A stretch of DNA of 64,000 bases from Gerris lacustris (GCA_951217055.1 OX578282.1:49468329-49532328); one strand, 5' to 3'; positions 44,555 to 58,142 are shown, counted from the stretch's first letter. Notes: a model not told the origin generated them from the letters alone. Made by a program: numbers and translations.

Positions 44555-44935
44555 ATCTACGATTGATACGAAATGTAAACTTTTTATCTCTTTTTAGATG
44601 CATAGAAAGTGATTCTTTTCGCATTTGTATTCTTTGGCATGCGCGTTTTATAATTCTTCTTTATTTCCGCACCAGTGCGGAAAGAATTCTTCACCTTATC
44701 GCACGATTAGCGTGTTTGCTTACATTTAAAATACTAATTTGTTGTTTGTTTAATTAAAGTAACTGTTAATATCGAGTTTTTAGTGAAAAACTATTATTGA
44801 TTTATGTCATTATGACGAAAATGAGGAGAATAATACGTATTTTATTTATAATAATATTTTGCTTTGCTCGTATGGTTGTACTACACTCGGTAACGCTCGG
44901 GTGCAAACTCCATGCAAAATGCTACTTTCCGCACT
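44555..44935 (+). mobile_element. Family C repeat, copy 3 (partial, nested)
   Basis: ATCTACGATTGATACGAAAT through GCAAAATGCTACTTTCCGCA, with the ORF region decayed, inserted in the tail of the inner B copy. AATTTT borders both sides. Confidence 0.75.
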
Positions 44936-45136
44936 AATTTTCCGTTACCTTCGGTAACGAAATAGTACATTACGTGAAGCAAAAAGCTCCGAAGCAAAAA
45001 TTAAAACAATTTGACAGATTTAAAAAACGGGGGAAAAATAAATTAATTTGACAATAATAGGTAGTAAATGCATAAAATAATTAAAGAATACGAAATCGGA
45101 CGAAAGGAAGTTATGTGCCACATTGATTGGAATACT

Positions 45137-45851
45137 TCTTATTATGAATTGCATGTATTTGGCATAAGTGAAAAACCAGGTGCTAAAGATGTCATCACGT
45201 CATTGAGGAAACAAATCAAACTTTAACAAAAAGAAACTTAGTCGGAAAAAAGAAAGGAGTCGACAACTCTGGACCATATGTGTGCGGATCTGAACTTGGA
45301 CGCTATCTAAAAATACTTTAATCAAAGTGAGAGTAACTCAAAGGGATAAGAAAAAAATCACGTGGAAGGTAGCAAGAAGAGATAGGAGACGGAAAGTGTT
45401 TATGAGAGAACAAAGTTAGACAATATAGTGAAGACCATATCGAAAAGGAAATTAACCTAATTAGACATATTGACATATACCAAGATATTAAGGTAAAATG
45501 TGGGCTAAATTAATTGCAGCCTGGTAGCCTAGAGAAGGGAAAAGAAGTAAAGGGAGGCAGCAGAAGAGATAAGATGAAGAAATGAGGAAGACTTAAGAAG
45601 AAGTCAAAGAGTGGCTTCAGAAAAGACCGAGTGGATATAATGAGAAGGGGTTCGCAAATATTTTGTTAACTAAATACTCTACATCAATCGGTATACGCGC
45701 ATGTCACATTATGTTATTTAATGTCGATTATTAGTTATATTTTTATTTTTGAAAATATTAATAATAATTACATATTTAGGTTAAATATTACAATTTCCAT
45801 GACCTTTTGTTAATTTTTGTTATCTTTTGTTGGCTTCCGCGAGTTGACTCG
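45137..45851. other. Unassigned; possible LINE tail
   Basis: 45530-45660 (plus) gives EKGKEVKGGSRRDK and a neighbouring frame GRQQKR..DEEMRK, faintly like the GRPxxRWxDDI close of LINE ORF2. Too weak to assert. Confidence 0.25.
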
Positions 45852-46099
45852 TAATCAATAACTTTGTTTTCCGGTGAAATCCGCGTCACGAAGGGGTTGA
45901 ATTCCGACGTTTCGCTTCCACTACTGGAAGCATCTTCTGGGGTTTCGTGAATCGTGATGTTGACTCAAGATATCTTGTGTTTGCTTCGAGTCAACATCAC
46001 GATGCACTACACCCTTGATGCTTCCAGTAGTGGAAGCGAAACGTCGGACTTCAACCCCTACGTAACGCGGATTTCACAGGAAAACAAAGTTATTGGTTA
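45852..46099. mobile_element. Penelope-like inverted-repeat element
   Basis: Arms of about 112 bp with a 21-nt loop fold perfectly around ATCGTGATGTTGACTC/GAGTCAACATCACGAT. Both arms carry GATGCTTCCAGTAGTGGAAG then CGAAACGTCGG, the hairpin-GAAAC phrase familiar from Penelope-like elements, some of which encode hammerhead ribozymes. The core resembles CUGANGA-stem-GAAAC, but it has an extra T before stem II and the CTGA is not intact in either arm. The outer ends are TAATCAATAACTTTG and CAAAGTTATTGGTTA. Confidence 0.6.
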
Positions 46100-46499
46100 A
46101 TTTTTGTTATTTGTTACTATTTAATTACCAAATTTATATTCTCTTCTAAATGCTCAGCCTTTATAGAAGTATCAGCTTACTGAAAAGGCTAAATGAAAAT
46201 AACGGAAGGACTGTGATCATTCTGAAGAAAGAATTTTTATTTTGCTCCATTTAAAATTTCAGACAGAAAATCGATTTTTCGTAATCATTTATTAATTTTG
46301 AAAAATCACAGTAATCTTGACTCTTAACTGCCTAAGTTAAAAAAAAAATTCCAAAGTTCTGTATTTTACTCTGAATCATTTTGATAATATTTCTTCGAAT
46401 TTATCAGAAATTATTGTATAAGTTATTGAACAATTAGATCAAAGCATTGAGATTTTCTTAACTAAAAGTTATTGTCAAGAGGTCGCTAGTTAGCGACTA
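46100..46499. other. Unassigned
   Basis: A short palindrome GTCGCTAGTTAGCGAC lies at about 46481-46496. Confidence 0.4.
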
Positions 46500-46920
46500 G
46501 GGCCTGCTTTTCTACGAAACACCCTTTATCGTTTAATCACTAAACAGCCGTAGCATGTTTATAAGGGATGCCACGCCTACTTTACTCCCACTACCTCTTT
46601 CTCTACCAAATTCCCCCCACCCCCACTCGAAAAACCCTTTTCCCGCCATATTTCAAAACTGCTTTCCTGGAAAAGGAAAAGGGAAAGAGAAGAGGGGGTT
46701 GAAACCTCGAAAAGGCATTAAAACTCTTTAGATGAGGATGAGCAAGAGCTGGAGGACGGCGGAGAGGATAACAATGTTATTAGTTTTCCTCCTTTCTAGC
46801 TAACAGGCTCCGGAATAATAAGAGCAAATACAGCCAACCAGCCAGATTTTCAACTGGAAAATAGGGAAAATACAATGAGAAAACATTAGGCAACCGTCGC
46901 AACTTTATTAGAACTGACAC
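46500..46920. other. Unique, GC-richer island
   Basis: Contains TTTTCCCGCCAT (E2F-like) and long purine and pyrimidine tracts. Single copy in the window. Confidence 0.25.
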
Positions 46921-47960
46921 ACCTGTTAAATCTATGATGAATAATAAATTGTTTATTGACTATAATATGTACATCCCTAATACAAAAAATATTAATTTGT
47001 CCTGGAACTTCCATTCAATCCATAACTATTAAGATAATTTAAAAGTAAGTATATGTTGGACTTTATGCTATTAAAACATAAAAATAATCTCTTTGTTTCA
47101 TATATATAAGAATTTATTTAAAACTTTGCACACATAATTAACATGGAGCTAAGTCTGAGTCTTCATTGGATATTTTTTACTCTGAGCCGTCAAAGTCTCT
47201 TTATGCATTCTTGATAACATTAGTGTTTAACGCGTGATTTATCTTGACAAATAAGAGGCTAGAGAGGTTTGATTTAAAATAGAAAAGAGCAGGAGAAAAC
47301 TCGGTCTAAGTATGTAACATTATAGGAGTTGAATAGATATATGGAGATTGTATGGTAACATGTGAGGATTCTGTGATGCTTCAAACCTCCCCTACCGTTC
47401 TCTCTACTCAAGCATCAAAGTTCAACATGGGATATTATCGAGATATCGAGCTTAAAGTCCCCAAAGTATCAAGCCACAAAGATGCTTTCCCTCCGTTCCG
47501 ATACCTTACTACTATATATATAAGCAAAAGGGGGTAAATATCCCCCCTTGTATTACATCCCAGTTCTAAAACCACTACCCCCTCAAGGCTTTCTGCCCCC
47601 AATTTCAACCCTTACTTCTACAAACTAGCTACCCCCTCCTAGAAATACATTTACCCCCTTCTCCGTTCACTCTGTTACTTCGTCCCTTCTCTCAGCGGGC
47701 CCCCTTCCTCCTATATGTAATAGTTTTAAGGGGGGAAGTTGCTCGCTAAACGTAGGGCTTTATACCCTAATGAATATTTTAGACCGTGAGCTACTCGGCC
47801 CCGCCTCTTCTCCGGGCCCTTCAACGGGTAAAATTCATACCAGGGAAGGCCCTTTCCACGAACCAACGTTAACTAGGACACTGAGTCTTTTCTCGGTAGA
47901 AGGAAAAAAAATTAACAATAAACAATGGACTCTAACGTTCCGAGTAAAATTTATTTAATC
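46921..47960. other. Unique DNA with a C-rich tract
   Basis: 47520-47760 is rich in runs of C and G (CTACCCCCTC twice). TATATATATAAG at about 47513 could pass for a TATA box, but no transcript evidence follows it. Confidence 0.25.
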
Positions 47961-49313
47961 AAAATAATTTTTGATCAGACATTCAAATATGTGTTTTTAA
48001 AAATCGAATCCAGTTATTGGGGGGGAGTTACTCGTATAATACACTGGAAATGTCGCATTTTTAAAATGATTTTATTGAACCTATATAAGTAACATCACAT
48101 TATTTATGGTCCAGAAATCATCGTTTCAATAATTTATTTCAGAGTTGAACTAATTCACTCGGTTTATCTCCCCCTAATATCTCTGCTACCTCTTAAGACT
48201 TATGAAATTTGAAACATTGATTAAATTTAAGTAGCTAAGAACACTGTAACAAATTGAGCCCTTAATATTAAGCCTTTTCAAAAAGGGAAAGTTTCAAAGT
48301 TATTATTTTTGTTACTCACTCACTCATTCATCAAAATTATAAGTCACATCCAAAATAGCAAGAAACTCGAAATTTGGCTATCACAGAGTAGTGATATCTA
48401 CTCTACATTGCGGACGAGTCGGTTTTATGCCTCATTCAGATACTGGCCAAGTGTTAAGGAATAAAAATAAAAGAGTAGTCTTTCTGACCAAAGTAGGAGA
48501 AAAGTGAGGTTATTGACCAAAAAAAGAGCGGACTTGCAACAATGTAGATTTACTACTATGATTGACTGACTATTTGGAAGGGATTTTGGAACTTGGCCCT
48601 TTTTTAACGGTTAGGTTTTTGTTGGGGATTATTTTCTTTCTTTGACAAAGAAATGAAATACCCTTTAACCCTATATCTGGCAAGGTAACATGAATGTCCA
48701 TTTTTGTAACTTCAGGGAATTTATACGAATATTAGCTGATTACCAGGTGTTTGAGTTAAACAATTTTACCAATATGTACGAAAATGAATCTTTTGAGTGA
48801 AGTAAAATAAAAGTATTTGGTGTGTGATTTTTTCTAAGTATATTAGGTTAAATAAAATACTTGAATTTGAATTCCCTAAATGGAATATTTTTCTGGATTT
48901 GAATGTCCTATTTTAATCAATTAATCAGTCAATCCACAACACATTAAAAAACTATTAATCTTGCTAACGAAACAATTATACGAACATTGCCTAATATGAA
49001 ATGGTGTATTCTTTGTTTACTTGATTGATATCAAAATCGTAAGCGACACTGTAGCAACTTGCGCCACTGTAGATATCTTCAATAGGGTAAGATATTTCTT
49101 ACACATCGAATATAATCTAGGAGTAAACCCTTAGAGTAAACCGTTAGCTTTGTTTTCATGAGATTGTCTTAAACTGTGACTGCGCTTAAGCTTTAAGATT
49201 ATTACCATTTTCTTTGCCTATTATTTGGGAACAAACAAAATAAATTGGGAATCCATACACCCATAGATGCCACGGAGTTGTATTATACCTCATATAATAC
49301 AACTTCATAAATA
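47961..49313. other. Unassigned AT-rich DNA
   Basis: No supported feature. Confidence 0.4.
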
Positions 49314-49366
49314 TAGTCCCCAGGCCCCCATAAGAAGTGAGTCGCTGATTGATAAAGTTTTCTTAC

Positions 49367-49468
49367 CTTATGGAATCGCTTATTTATGCCGTGTCCACCG
49401 ATGAATTGGGTATATGGCAAATGGGCGCTGGGCCATTTATTTTTTGTTGACATGCCAAACTTGCCCTT
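49367..49468 (-). CDS. Exon-like block in F copy 2, left arm
   Basis: 102 nt, phase 0, with donor AAG/GTAAGA; here the acceptor context is CTCCTGCAG. It reads as the other arms except N at codon 11 and H at codon 16. Confidence 0.35.
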
Positions 49469-49739
49469 CTGCAGGAGCATTGAAAAGAGATATATAAAGT
49501 TTTGATTTTCACAGGATCGCTTAATTAAATTATTTAGAAAACAGTGGTACTCGTGGCCACCGATAAAAGTGGGCCGTTTGGGGTGTCCACCGCCCCAAAC
49601 ATATCGCTCTGCGGGGACGTTGAAAAGAAAACGGCTCACTCGTATCGGTGGCCACCTTTACCAATGTTTTTGAAATAATTTAATTAAATGATCCTGTGAA
49701 AATCAAAACTTTATCTATCTCTTTTCAATGTTCCCGCAG

Positions 49740-49841
49740 AAGGGCAAGTTTGGCATGTCAACAAAAAATAAATGGCCCAGCGCCCAGTTGCCATATACCA
49801 AATTCATCGGTGGACAGGGCATAAATAAGCGATTCCATAAG
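49740..49841 (+). CDS. Exon-like block in F copy 2, right arm
   Basis: 102 nt between CCCGCAG and AAG/GTAAGA, open, with K at codon 21 and Q at codon 26. Confidence 0.35.
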
Positions 49842-49894
49842 GTAAGAAAACTTTATCAATCAGCGACTCACTTCTTATGGTGGCCTGTGGACTA

Positions 49895-50774
49895 AAACTT
49901 TATATATAACTAAAAATAAATTGGGTTTTCAATAAATTGAAGTTGGACTCTAGAAATGCTTAATTTATTTGCAATTTAATAAATAAATGTCACATTGACT
50001 TAAGATATAGGTCATTTACATCATGCTCCATTTCAAGGAGGTACCTTTATTTTATTTTAATGTACAATTTCGTGTTTTATTCCCGTCATATAAGATCTTC
50101 TTATTTTTACATCCCTTTCAGAGGGAATGTACGTTACGACATCGTCGCATTGCATTGATAAACAGACTGAGACATCTCCTTTTTCCTCTACCTTAATGTA
50201 GATTTAAAAGAGAGAGAGCAAGATAACTAGATAAAAAGAGAAAGGAACGCGTTAACGACGTCCGAAATACCAAGCGAATTGGGACTTAAAAGGGAAAAAG
50301 GGAGGATGAAGAAAAAAAAAAAACGGAAAAAGACGGTTATAAATTTTTAAAAAGAAAACACCCAGAGAGCTTGAAACTAAAGGTTTCCTTGGGCAAGGAG
50401 ACTGCCCCCGATTCCCCGGACGCCTTTAGGCAGTCGAGTCACGCAATTCTAGTTCAGATGTTTTCTAACAAGTCTGTTAGCTTTGCCGTTTGCTAAAAGG
50501 AAAACACATGACTCTCTCGATCTCTTAGTGAAGCAGAAAACGAGGACACTTGACCACTTCTTTCTCTAATCTGAAGGCCAATTGGAATCGTGTTAGATAT
50601 TATTCCATAGACGATTTGTAGAGCTAGGTGGAACGACTTTAACTTTTATCAGCAATAATAACTTGATTAGACCACCTTCTTTAAAAGAAAAGAGATCATT
50701 AAAGAAAGAATACTCCATATATGCATCGACTCAATAACTTTTTTTACAATTTATTATCGTCGAATCAAAGGTTT
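49895..50774. other. Unassigned, partly unique
   Basis: 50370-50620 is less AT-rich and single-copy. No exon or element is defined. Confidence 0.3.
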
Positions 50775-50813
50775 TATATATATATATATATATATATTTG
50801 TGTGTGTGTGTGT
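50775..50813. repeat. (TA)n(TG)n microsatellite
   Basis: About 12 TA followed by about 7 TG units. Confidence 0.95.
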
Positions 50814-51160
50814 AAAATAACTCTAGTAAACCCCCATGCTCCTGAGGGGTTTTTGGGGTCTTTAGATCACTTGAACTACTACAACTTTTTGACGAACAAC
50901 AAAGAAGATTAATTTAGTTTTCGAGAGAGATAATGTGAAATGTAGTTGTACCGAGTTAAGCTCGATCAAATCCACGTATCAAGCTGCAGTATTTAATGTG
51001 CCATAAAAATCTCATTTGCTCAATTCAACGAGTTGACAACTTGTCAGCTTGTCAGTGTTGTATCCAGAGATCAACTTATGACATAGTTTAAAAAAATCGG
51101 GTACAGGGTACCTCGGAACTTTTCCTCACTTCAGAGGCCACTAAAGTGGCCTCTCCGAGG
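50814..51160. other. Unassigned
   Basis: A hairpin AGAGGCCACT/AGTGGCCTCT lies at 51133-51154, just before the 5S-like fragment. Confidence 0.5.
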
Positions 51161-51208
51161 AAGCAGCATTGTACGTGGTCAGTACTTGGATGGGTGACCG
51201 TTCAGAAC
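51161..51208 (+). pseudogene. 5S rRNA-like fragment
   Basis: AAGCAGCATTGTACGTGGTC followed by AGTACTTGGATGGGTGACCG matches the internal control region of 5S rRNA closely. The first half and the 3' stem are absent. It may be a 5S pseudogene or the head of a 5S-derived SINE. Confidence 0.75.
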
Positions 51209-51596
51209 AAACTGATTTATTATCATTCTTCAAAAAAAACCTTATTTTTAATACCTATATTTAATTTAATTATTTGAAGTTTGGCGGTATTTTGACAGAT
51301 GTAAACAAACTTTCACGTCATCAAAATTATCGCACTAATAAATAATTATATTCACTTATAACTTTTAAACTAATTAATAGAATTTCATCGGGTTTTTTTA
51401 TATTTGTTCCTTAATTTTTTCCGGTTCCAACGATATGCTATAAGTCAAAAACCTTAATGTAATTTCAGTATTATTAACCGTCAAATATTAAAAATTCAAA
51501 AATGTATAACTACACAATGGCGGCCAAAATCAAAATGAAATTTAGTGGGCTTGTTTTTCATTCAGAGAGGTACATTCGAGCCAAATTTCAACCCGA
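51209..51596. other. Repeat-like DNA
   Basis: Carries AGCCAAATTTCAACCCGATC, a common insect repeat phrase leading into the M element. Confidence 0.45.
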
Positions 51597-53201
<1,605 letters not shown>

Positions 53202-54666
53202 TAGTCCAGGAGCCAGGTAGATTTACCTGGAAAGTATTTTGAACTTATTGGAATTTTTACAGGTAACTCATAGGTCCTCTGGGATGCAAATGCTGAGTTT
53301 TCGACCTCGTGGCCCTTGTGCTAAGGTCATATAACTATTTTCACCCATTAGGTACTGTGATACAGCATTTTGAAAAAAGGCCAAATTTTTAAAAATGCGG
53401 ATTTTAGCGGAAAAAAAGCGTGTTTTTGGGCTTATAAAATAGATTTATCATCATAAATTGAGTATTCAACATTTCTATATATACCATAATACACACATAA
53501 TAACACTCTGCGAGAGGAAGAGACCAATACCAATAACTGAACTGTGCTTGGTAGTCCAGTAAATAATGCTCAAAAATGGCAAAACCTCGCAATTGGTTCG
53601 TCCTACATCGATTTGCACAAAATTTTCGAATTAAGCTCCTCTTAGCCTTCTACTTCAAAATCTATATTATGCCGATGGGCGCTGTTTATTTTTTTTAAAG
53701 CTTAAGGTGGGTGAAATTTCGTTTGGATTAGTTGAATAATGGTTGTTTTATACTTTGAAACACAATTTCAAAAATTTTCAACCCTTGTTAGATGTTAGAC
53801 CTTAATATACAAAAAAATATGTATCCTTTAATAAATGATTAATTTATAATATCGACTTAATTTAAAAATTTTGTTGCCTAAAATATTACCAATTTCATTA
53901 TTTTGCAATTTTTCAACCCTTAAAAACCACCCCTTACAACGATTTGAACCCAAAGTACTAAATGCACACACATTTTTCTTTCTGACATCAAATTAAGCAC
54001 GTGTACCAATTTTCATTCATATCGGATCAAAAATAATAATATTTCTAATTTTTAGCTAAAACCATTTATTCCTGTTTTTCCATTGTATCCCCCTCCTAAA
54101 TGAAAATATGACAAGTGATTATAACAACAATTACTGCTCTCTTATAGAGCTATCCAACGACATTCATCATAAAGGATTTATACTATTTTGACTTTTGTAC
54201 CCCGTACCCCATACTTCCCCCGTCTGGATATTCCCGAAAAGTTGGAGTTAAGCTGTTCTCATGTGTCCCATGTGATCCACGCAAAACCGTAGAAGGGCGA
54301 CGATCAATTTGAATTAGGGTGGTAATTGGGGGGTTGTTTTCACTGATTTTTTCGTAGAAAAATGTAGGGACTAACTTTATTTTCATCGTAACTCGCTTAA
54401 TTTTGATGCTATCGACTTCTATTTTTTAAGAATAAAAGCTCTTTTTGTCTACTTTAAACTAACTTCTATAAGTTTTCCTCGTAAAATGCACAGTTTTATC
54501 GCTATTTAACTCTGAATCTCTCAAATTTAGCATTTGACAAACAAAAGCCAACAATTTATAAGCCGTAGGTCGGTCCGTATTGGTCGTACATGATTTATAA
54601 AATAAGGATTTTCTTTCTTTTTTTATAGGCTACAATTTTGTTCTTACAGTTTGTTTGATAAAATGC

Positions 54667-54748
54667 ATATTTTTCGAGTTATTCGCGAAAAACCGATCAA
54701 AAAGGTCAAACAACTTTTACTTTCAATCGCGAATAACTCGAAAAATAT
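54667..54748. repeat. Hairpin TTTTTCGAGTTATTCGCGA
   Basis: ATATTTTTCGAGTTATTCGC and its inverse GCGAATAACTCGAAAAATAT flank about 38 nt. Confidence 0.9.
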
Positions 54749-55065
54749 TCATTTAAAAAAAAAAAAAGTATAGATAATTTTTGACTTAGAATTAGCTTTT
54801 CCATCGATTCCTGTGGTTAAAATAAAATAAAAAATTTCAACCCCCGAGAAGGGGTGGCAACCACCCCCAGGGTAATAGCAATGATGATATAGATTTTGAT
54901 GCTTGGACTATTCTCTACCTACTGTCAAATTTTCAAGTAAATCGATGTATGACGAAAGAATTGCGAGCCAAAGTGCTGAAGCAATGAATTTCCTGGACTA
55001 TTGATATTTTTATTTTGTTAAAAGATAAAAAGTCAAAAATTAAGGGAAGGATAGCACTTCTTTAC

Positions 55066-55309
55066 CTACGTAACAGTGGCGTAGCTATGGGCCCGCGCGG
55101 GCCCACATTGCGGGGGGCCCCCAGTGTCAGGAGGCCCCCAAATCAAAAAATAAGTGGAATTACTATCCATGTACCAACGTCGAGGGGGGCCCCCAACCCT
55201 GAAAGCTAGAGGTTTTTTTTTTTTGCTCATCGATTTTCTCTGGCGATGGGCCCCCAAATATTTCTTGCGGGGGGGCCCCCAATGGTCTAGCTACGCCACT
55301 GCTACGTAA
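55066..55309. mobile_element. hAT MITE with perfect 8-bp target duplication
   Basis: The 228-bp element (55074-55301) ends CAGTGGCGTAGCTA and TAGCTACGCCACTG. CTACGTAA is duplicated exactly at 55066-55073 and 55302-55309. The inside is strikingly G/C-rich (several GGGGGGCCCCC runs). It lies within family L, so it is the younger of the two. Confidence 0.97.
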
Positions 55310-55842
55310 TCAATAAGTCGCGCACATTATTCGTCATCAAATTTGTTTCTGGGGGGAGGGGGGGGGTGAGGCCAGAGAGGGGGGAGGGGTTTACAGGGGG
55401 TCACATAATATTATGGTATACATAGAAATGTTGAATACTCAATTTATGATGATAAATCTATTTTATAAGCCCAAAACACGCTTTTTTCCGCTAAAAACCA
55501 CATTTTTTAAAATTTGGCCTTTTTTCAAAATGCTGTATCTCAGTACCTAATGGGTGAAAACAGTCGTATGACCAGTGATTTTTATAGGCAATTTGATGCT
55601 CTTTAACTTTGTACTGGTAACGTTTTTTTGTTTGACGCGTAGTTTTCCAGCTAGAGGCGAAAAACCGAAAAATTGGCGGAAAAATTAGGGTTTTTCCTCC
55701 CTCCCCAAGTTAGCTCAAGGGCCACGAGGTCGAAAACTCAGCATTTGCATCCCAGAGGACCTATGAGTTACCTGTAAAAATTCCAATAAGTTCAAAATAC
55801 TTTCCAGCTCGACCTGGTTTTTTCGACCTGGCTCCTGGACTA

Positions 55843-56459
55843 AAAGGGTACTAGAAGAGAATTAGTTCAAACTTCGTATTCAATTTTCATCAAAATTGGA
55901 TATATTTCTATCAATTCTCAGGAAAAACAACTTTATACGGTTTTAATTTATATTTAAACGGACTAAGATATACACATCTTTTACTTAAAATGGTCGGGAC
56001 CCTTTTCGAGAAATAAATATTTTTTGGTGATCTTTGAGAGGACTTCCTAAATTTAGAGCTAATATCAATTTCTCGATTCGCCTTGTGGTATGTTTTTGTC
56101 TCGACATGTACACCTAATTTCATCAAAATTTGTCCAGTAGTTTAGGCTTCACCTGTCTTATGAGGCTATAGACCACATGACAGACAGACATTTTTTAAAA
56201 AAAGCAATTTTGTTTTACTTAGGAGGGACCTCAAAACGTGTAAATCTATCGAAATCTTAAAATATTTTCGCGCTATCACAATACTTTCTCTTAATATGTG
56301 CTACATGCATGAGAATGAAAAAAAGTAATTTATTAAAGACGTTAGCCGTGTTTTTATTTAGACTGAACAGTCAATCACATAACCGGTTGCTTGAGCGTGT
56401 GTATGTGTATATTCTAAACAGCCTATGTGGACTCATTAGACGAACTTTTTAGTCTAAAC
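55843..56459. other. Repeat-like, unassigned
   Basis: TTCATCAAAATTTGTCCAGTAG followed by GACAGACAGACA near 56120-56190 is repeat cargo of the insect type. Confidence 0.4.
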
Positions 56460-56795
56460 TAACAGACTAGGGTTGGGACATCGATGTCGATATATCGATA
56501 TATCGGACCAAGAAATATCTATATTTTCCTAAAGAAACATCGAAATATCGAAATCATCGAAAAAAAGACTTTAGAAGATAAACCCTCTCAGAAGACAAAA
56601 AAGGGTCGACATCGTTAGAAAAAATCGTAGATCTTTTTCTTGTCGTAGGGTTGGATTGGAGGTTCTCGATATTTCGATATATCGAGATATCGATACTTCT
56701 TTCAATGTATTTGCTAACATCGATGTTGGTCCATTCGATGTCGATATATGGGAAATATCGATATTTTCTTTTGATATCCCAACCCTATGACAGAC
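56460..56795. mobile_element. hAT-like MITE, TAGGGTTGGGA ends
   Basis: The 320-bp element (56468-56787) starts TAGGGTTGGGACATCGATG and ends GATATCCCAACCCTA. Flanks TAACAGAC and TGACAGAC form an 8-bp duplication with one mismatch. The interior is a series of TCGATATATCGA palindromes. Confidence 0.85.
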
Positions 56796-56927
56796 CCGCT
56801 AGATCGTGCGTACCCTTATAATTATAATATAAAAGTCTATGATATTCTTTTTGAATAATTAATGTATCTAGCTGACTGGAAGTCAGATTGGTACTTTGGG
56901 ACTACATATTATCTAATATATAACACA

Positions 56928-57120
56928 GGGTTAGGAAGTCCGCTTCAACAGCTATAATAACCGAATACATGGCATTGGTAGCCGGATAGGTGCCACTCCA
57001 ACAGAGCAGCTACCCATTTCTATGGCAATGTGGGTAAACAGTGTGGAGCCCCTTGCCAGGGTCGGGATTCGAACCCGGACCACCTGTGTGAGAAGTGAGA
57101 AGCGCATTCGAGACCCCACC
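56928..57120 (-). mobile_element. tRNA-headed SINE sharing a body with 15480-15745
   Basis: On the minus strand GGGTTCGAATCCC (57064-57076) is a perfect box B, preceded by TCTCGAATGCGCTTCTCAC. No clear box A survives. The body to the left, with GGCATT, GCCACTYCA and GCAGCTACCYAT in order, aligns with 15528-15650. Confidence 0.7.
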
Positions 57121-58142
57121 TTTAATTTACTAACACATTATATCAATTACGCCTAATCGAATTTTTAATACTCGAAATATTCAATACTAGTTGCATTAGG
57201 TAACACATATAACTAAATCAATAACACGTTGTAGCTTTATTCTTTTCAGTTCAAATAATAAAAGAACAGTAGCCTTAAAGACATTTAATTCGGGTCCAAA
57301 CAATATACAAGTACTTGACCGGAATTTTCTCCCTTTGTTTTAGATGTTTTCCAAAAGACTGAATTCATCTTTAGCAAGGAGTGGATTCGAATTTCGAATA
57401 AGCCAATTCCTATACAACCAGTTGTTGGTTCGGTGGCGCCCTCACTTGGCTTATTCCTTGCCAAGATTTCCCAGTGGAATAGAGGTGGGGCAAGAGAAAA
57501 TTCGGTTTTCTTTTAACCTCTTACTTTGACCCTAACTTCTCTCCAATTTTCTGGAGTTCAGGTAACGGTTAACCCACGCTATTAGAGATAATATTTATAT
57601 CTACTATAGGATTTCTCGTTTCAAATTACTATTTTTTAATGAGGCTGATTATATTGTTTTATCTTTTTAGCATACAATTACATCATACACGAGAATTTAA
57701 TTTATTTAAGGACTACAATAATTTGTATACTTTGTTTATTCTATTATTATATGGTAACAATGAACTTTTGATGAGATATAACATCCCGTTTTAGAATTAT
57801 CTTTCCATATTTATTGGTTTCCAAAATATAATATACATTTAAATGTTGTAAATAAAACTTCAATCAATGTTATATACATCCACTGTTAATGACCGACTAA
57901 AATGGTCGATATCTTTCGTTATTAAAATATTCACAATTTTGTAACTTTTATATACAACAAAAAAAATTCTTTGTCTCTAAACAAGTTATCTAATTTTTAT
58001 TCTATACTACCCCATTATTTTGGTAAAATAAATAGAGTTATATATAGAATGATAATATAGAGTAAACATGGGGAATAATTATCTTACACTAATTTTAATA
58101 GAAACAATTATCTTGTATTAAAAAAGTAAAAAAAAAGAAAAT
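57121..58142. other. Unassigned AT-rich DNA
   Basis: A small inverted pair GAATAAGCCAA/TTGGCTTATTC lies at 57396-57456. Otherwise nothing recognised. Confidence 0.4.

Larger units (their letters stand above)
42924..44989 (+). mobile_element. Family B copy nested inside another B (inner)
   Basis: The head ATAGTCTGCCAATTGGTGTG starts at 42925 and runs to TTTCCCCCGTTTTT at 43040. The body resumes at about 44141 with TCTGTCAAACTTATTTTGAC and reaches GATTTCTGTCTTGGAATTTT near 44530. The tail hairpin CCGTTACCTTCGGTAACG is at 44942-44959. Confidence 0.7.
42553..45136 (-). mobile_element. Family B copy split by nested insertions (outer)
   Basis: The body of a minus-strand B copy ends at about 42923. 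Its missing head (ACGGGGGAAAAATAAATT..GTGCCACATTGATTGG) is found at about 44990-45136, still on the minus strand. Everything between is inserted material, itself a plus-strand B copy carrying two further insertions. Confidence 0.7.
49314..49894. mobile_element. Family F palindromic element, copy 2
   Basis: Same 581-bp length, ends and architecture as 39312-39892, with scattered substitutions. The minus strand stays open for 118 codons through the loop and left arm (49283-49639), joining NVPAERYVWGGGHPKRPT-type loop sequence to the exon-like block. Confidence 0.9.
53202..55842. mobile_element. Family L, 2.6-kb element with long inverted ends
   Basis: Ends TAGTCCAGGAGCCAGGTAG and CTGGCTCCTGGACTA. 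The inverted arms share GGTCCTCTGGGATGCAAATG (inverse CATTTGCATCCCAGAGGACC), CGACCTCGTGGCCCTTG and a 140-bp stretch ending TATACCATAAT. The right arm holds about 110 bp missing from the left. The middle has no recognisable coding region but includes a hairpin at 54667-54748 and a further CCTGGACTA near 54993. It hosts a later hAT MITE. Confidence 0.8.

Noticed and set aside
45330..45660. Second LINE ORF2 ending
   Set aside because: The arginine-rich resemblance is spread over several frames with many stops and is too weak to call.
47513..47535. TATA-box promoter
   Set aside because: Only an AT-rich TATATATATAAG match in a single-copy region; no initiator, exon or ORF follows.
57063..57076. 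A functional tRNA gene at the perfect box B
   Set aside because: No matching acceptor stem, anticodon loop or box A; the flanking body matches a SINE.
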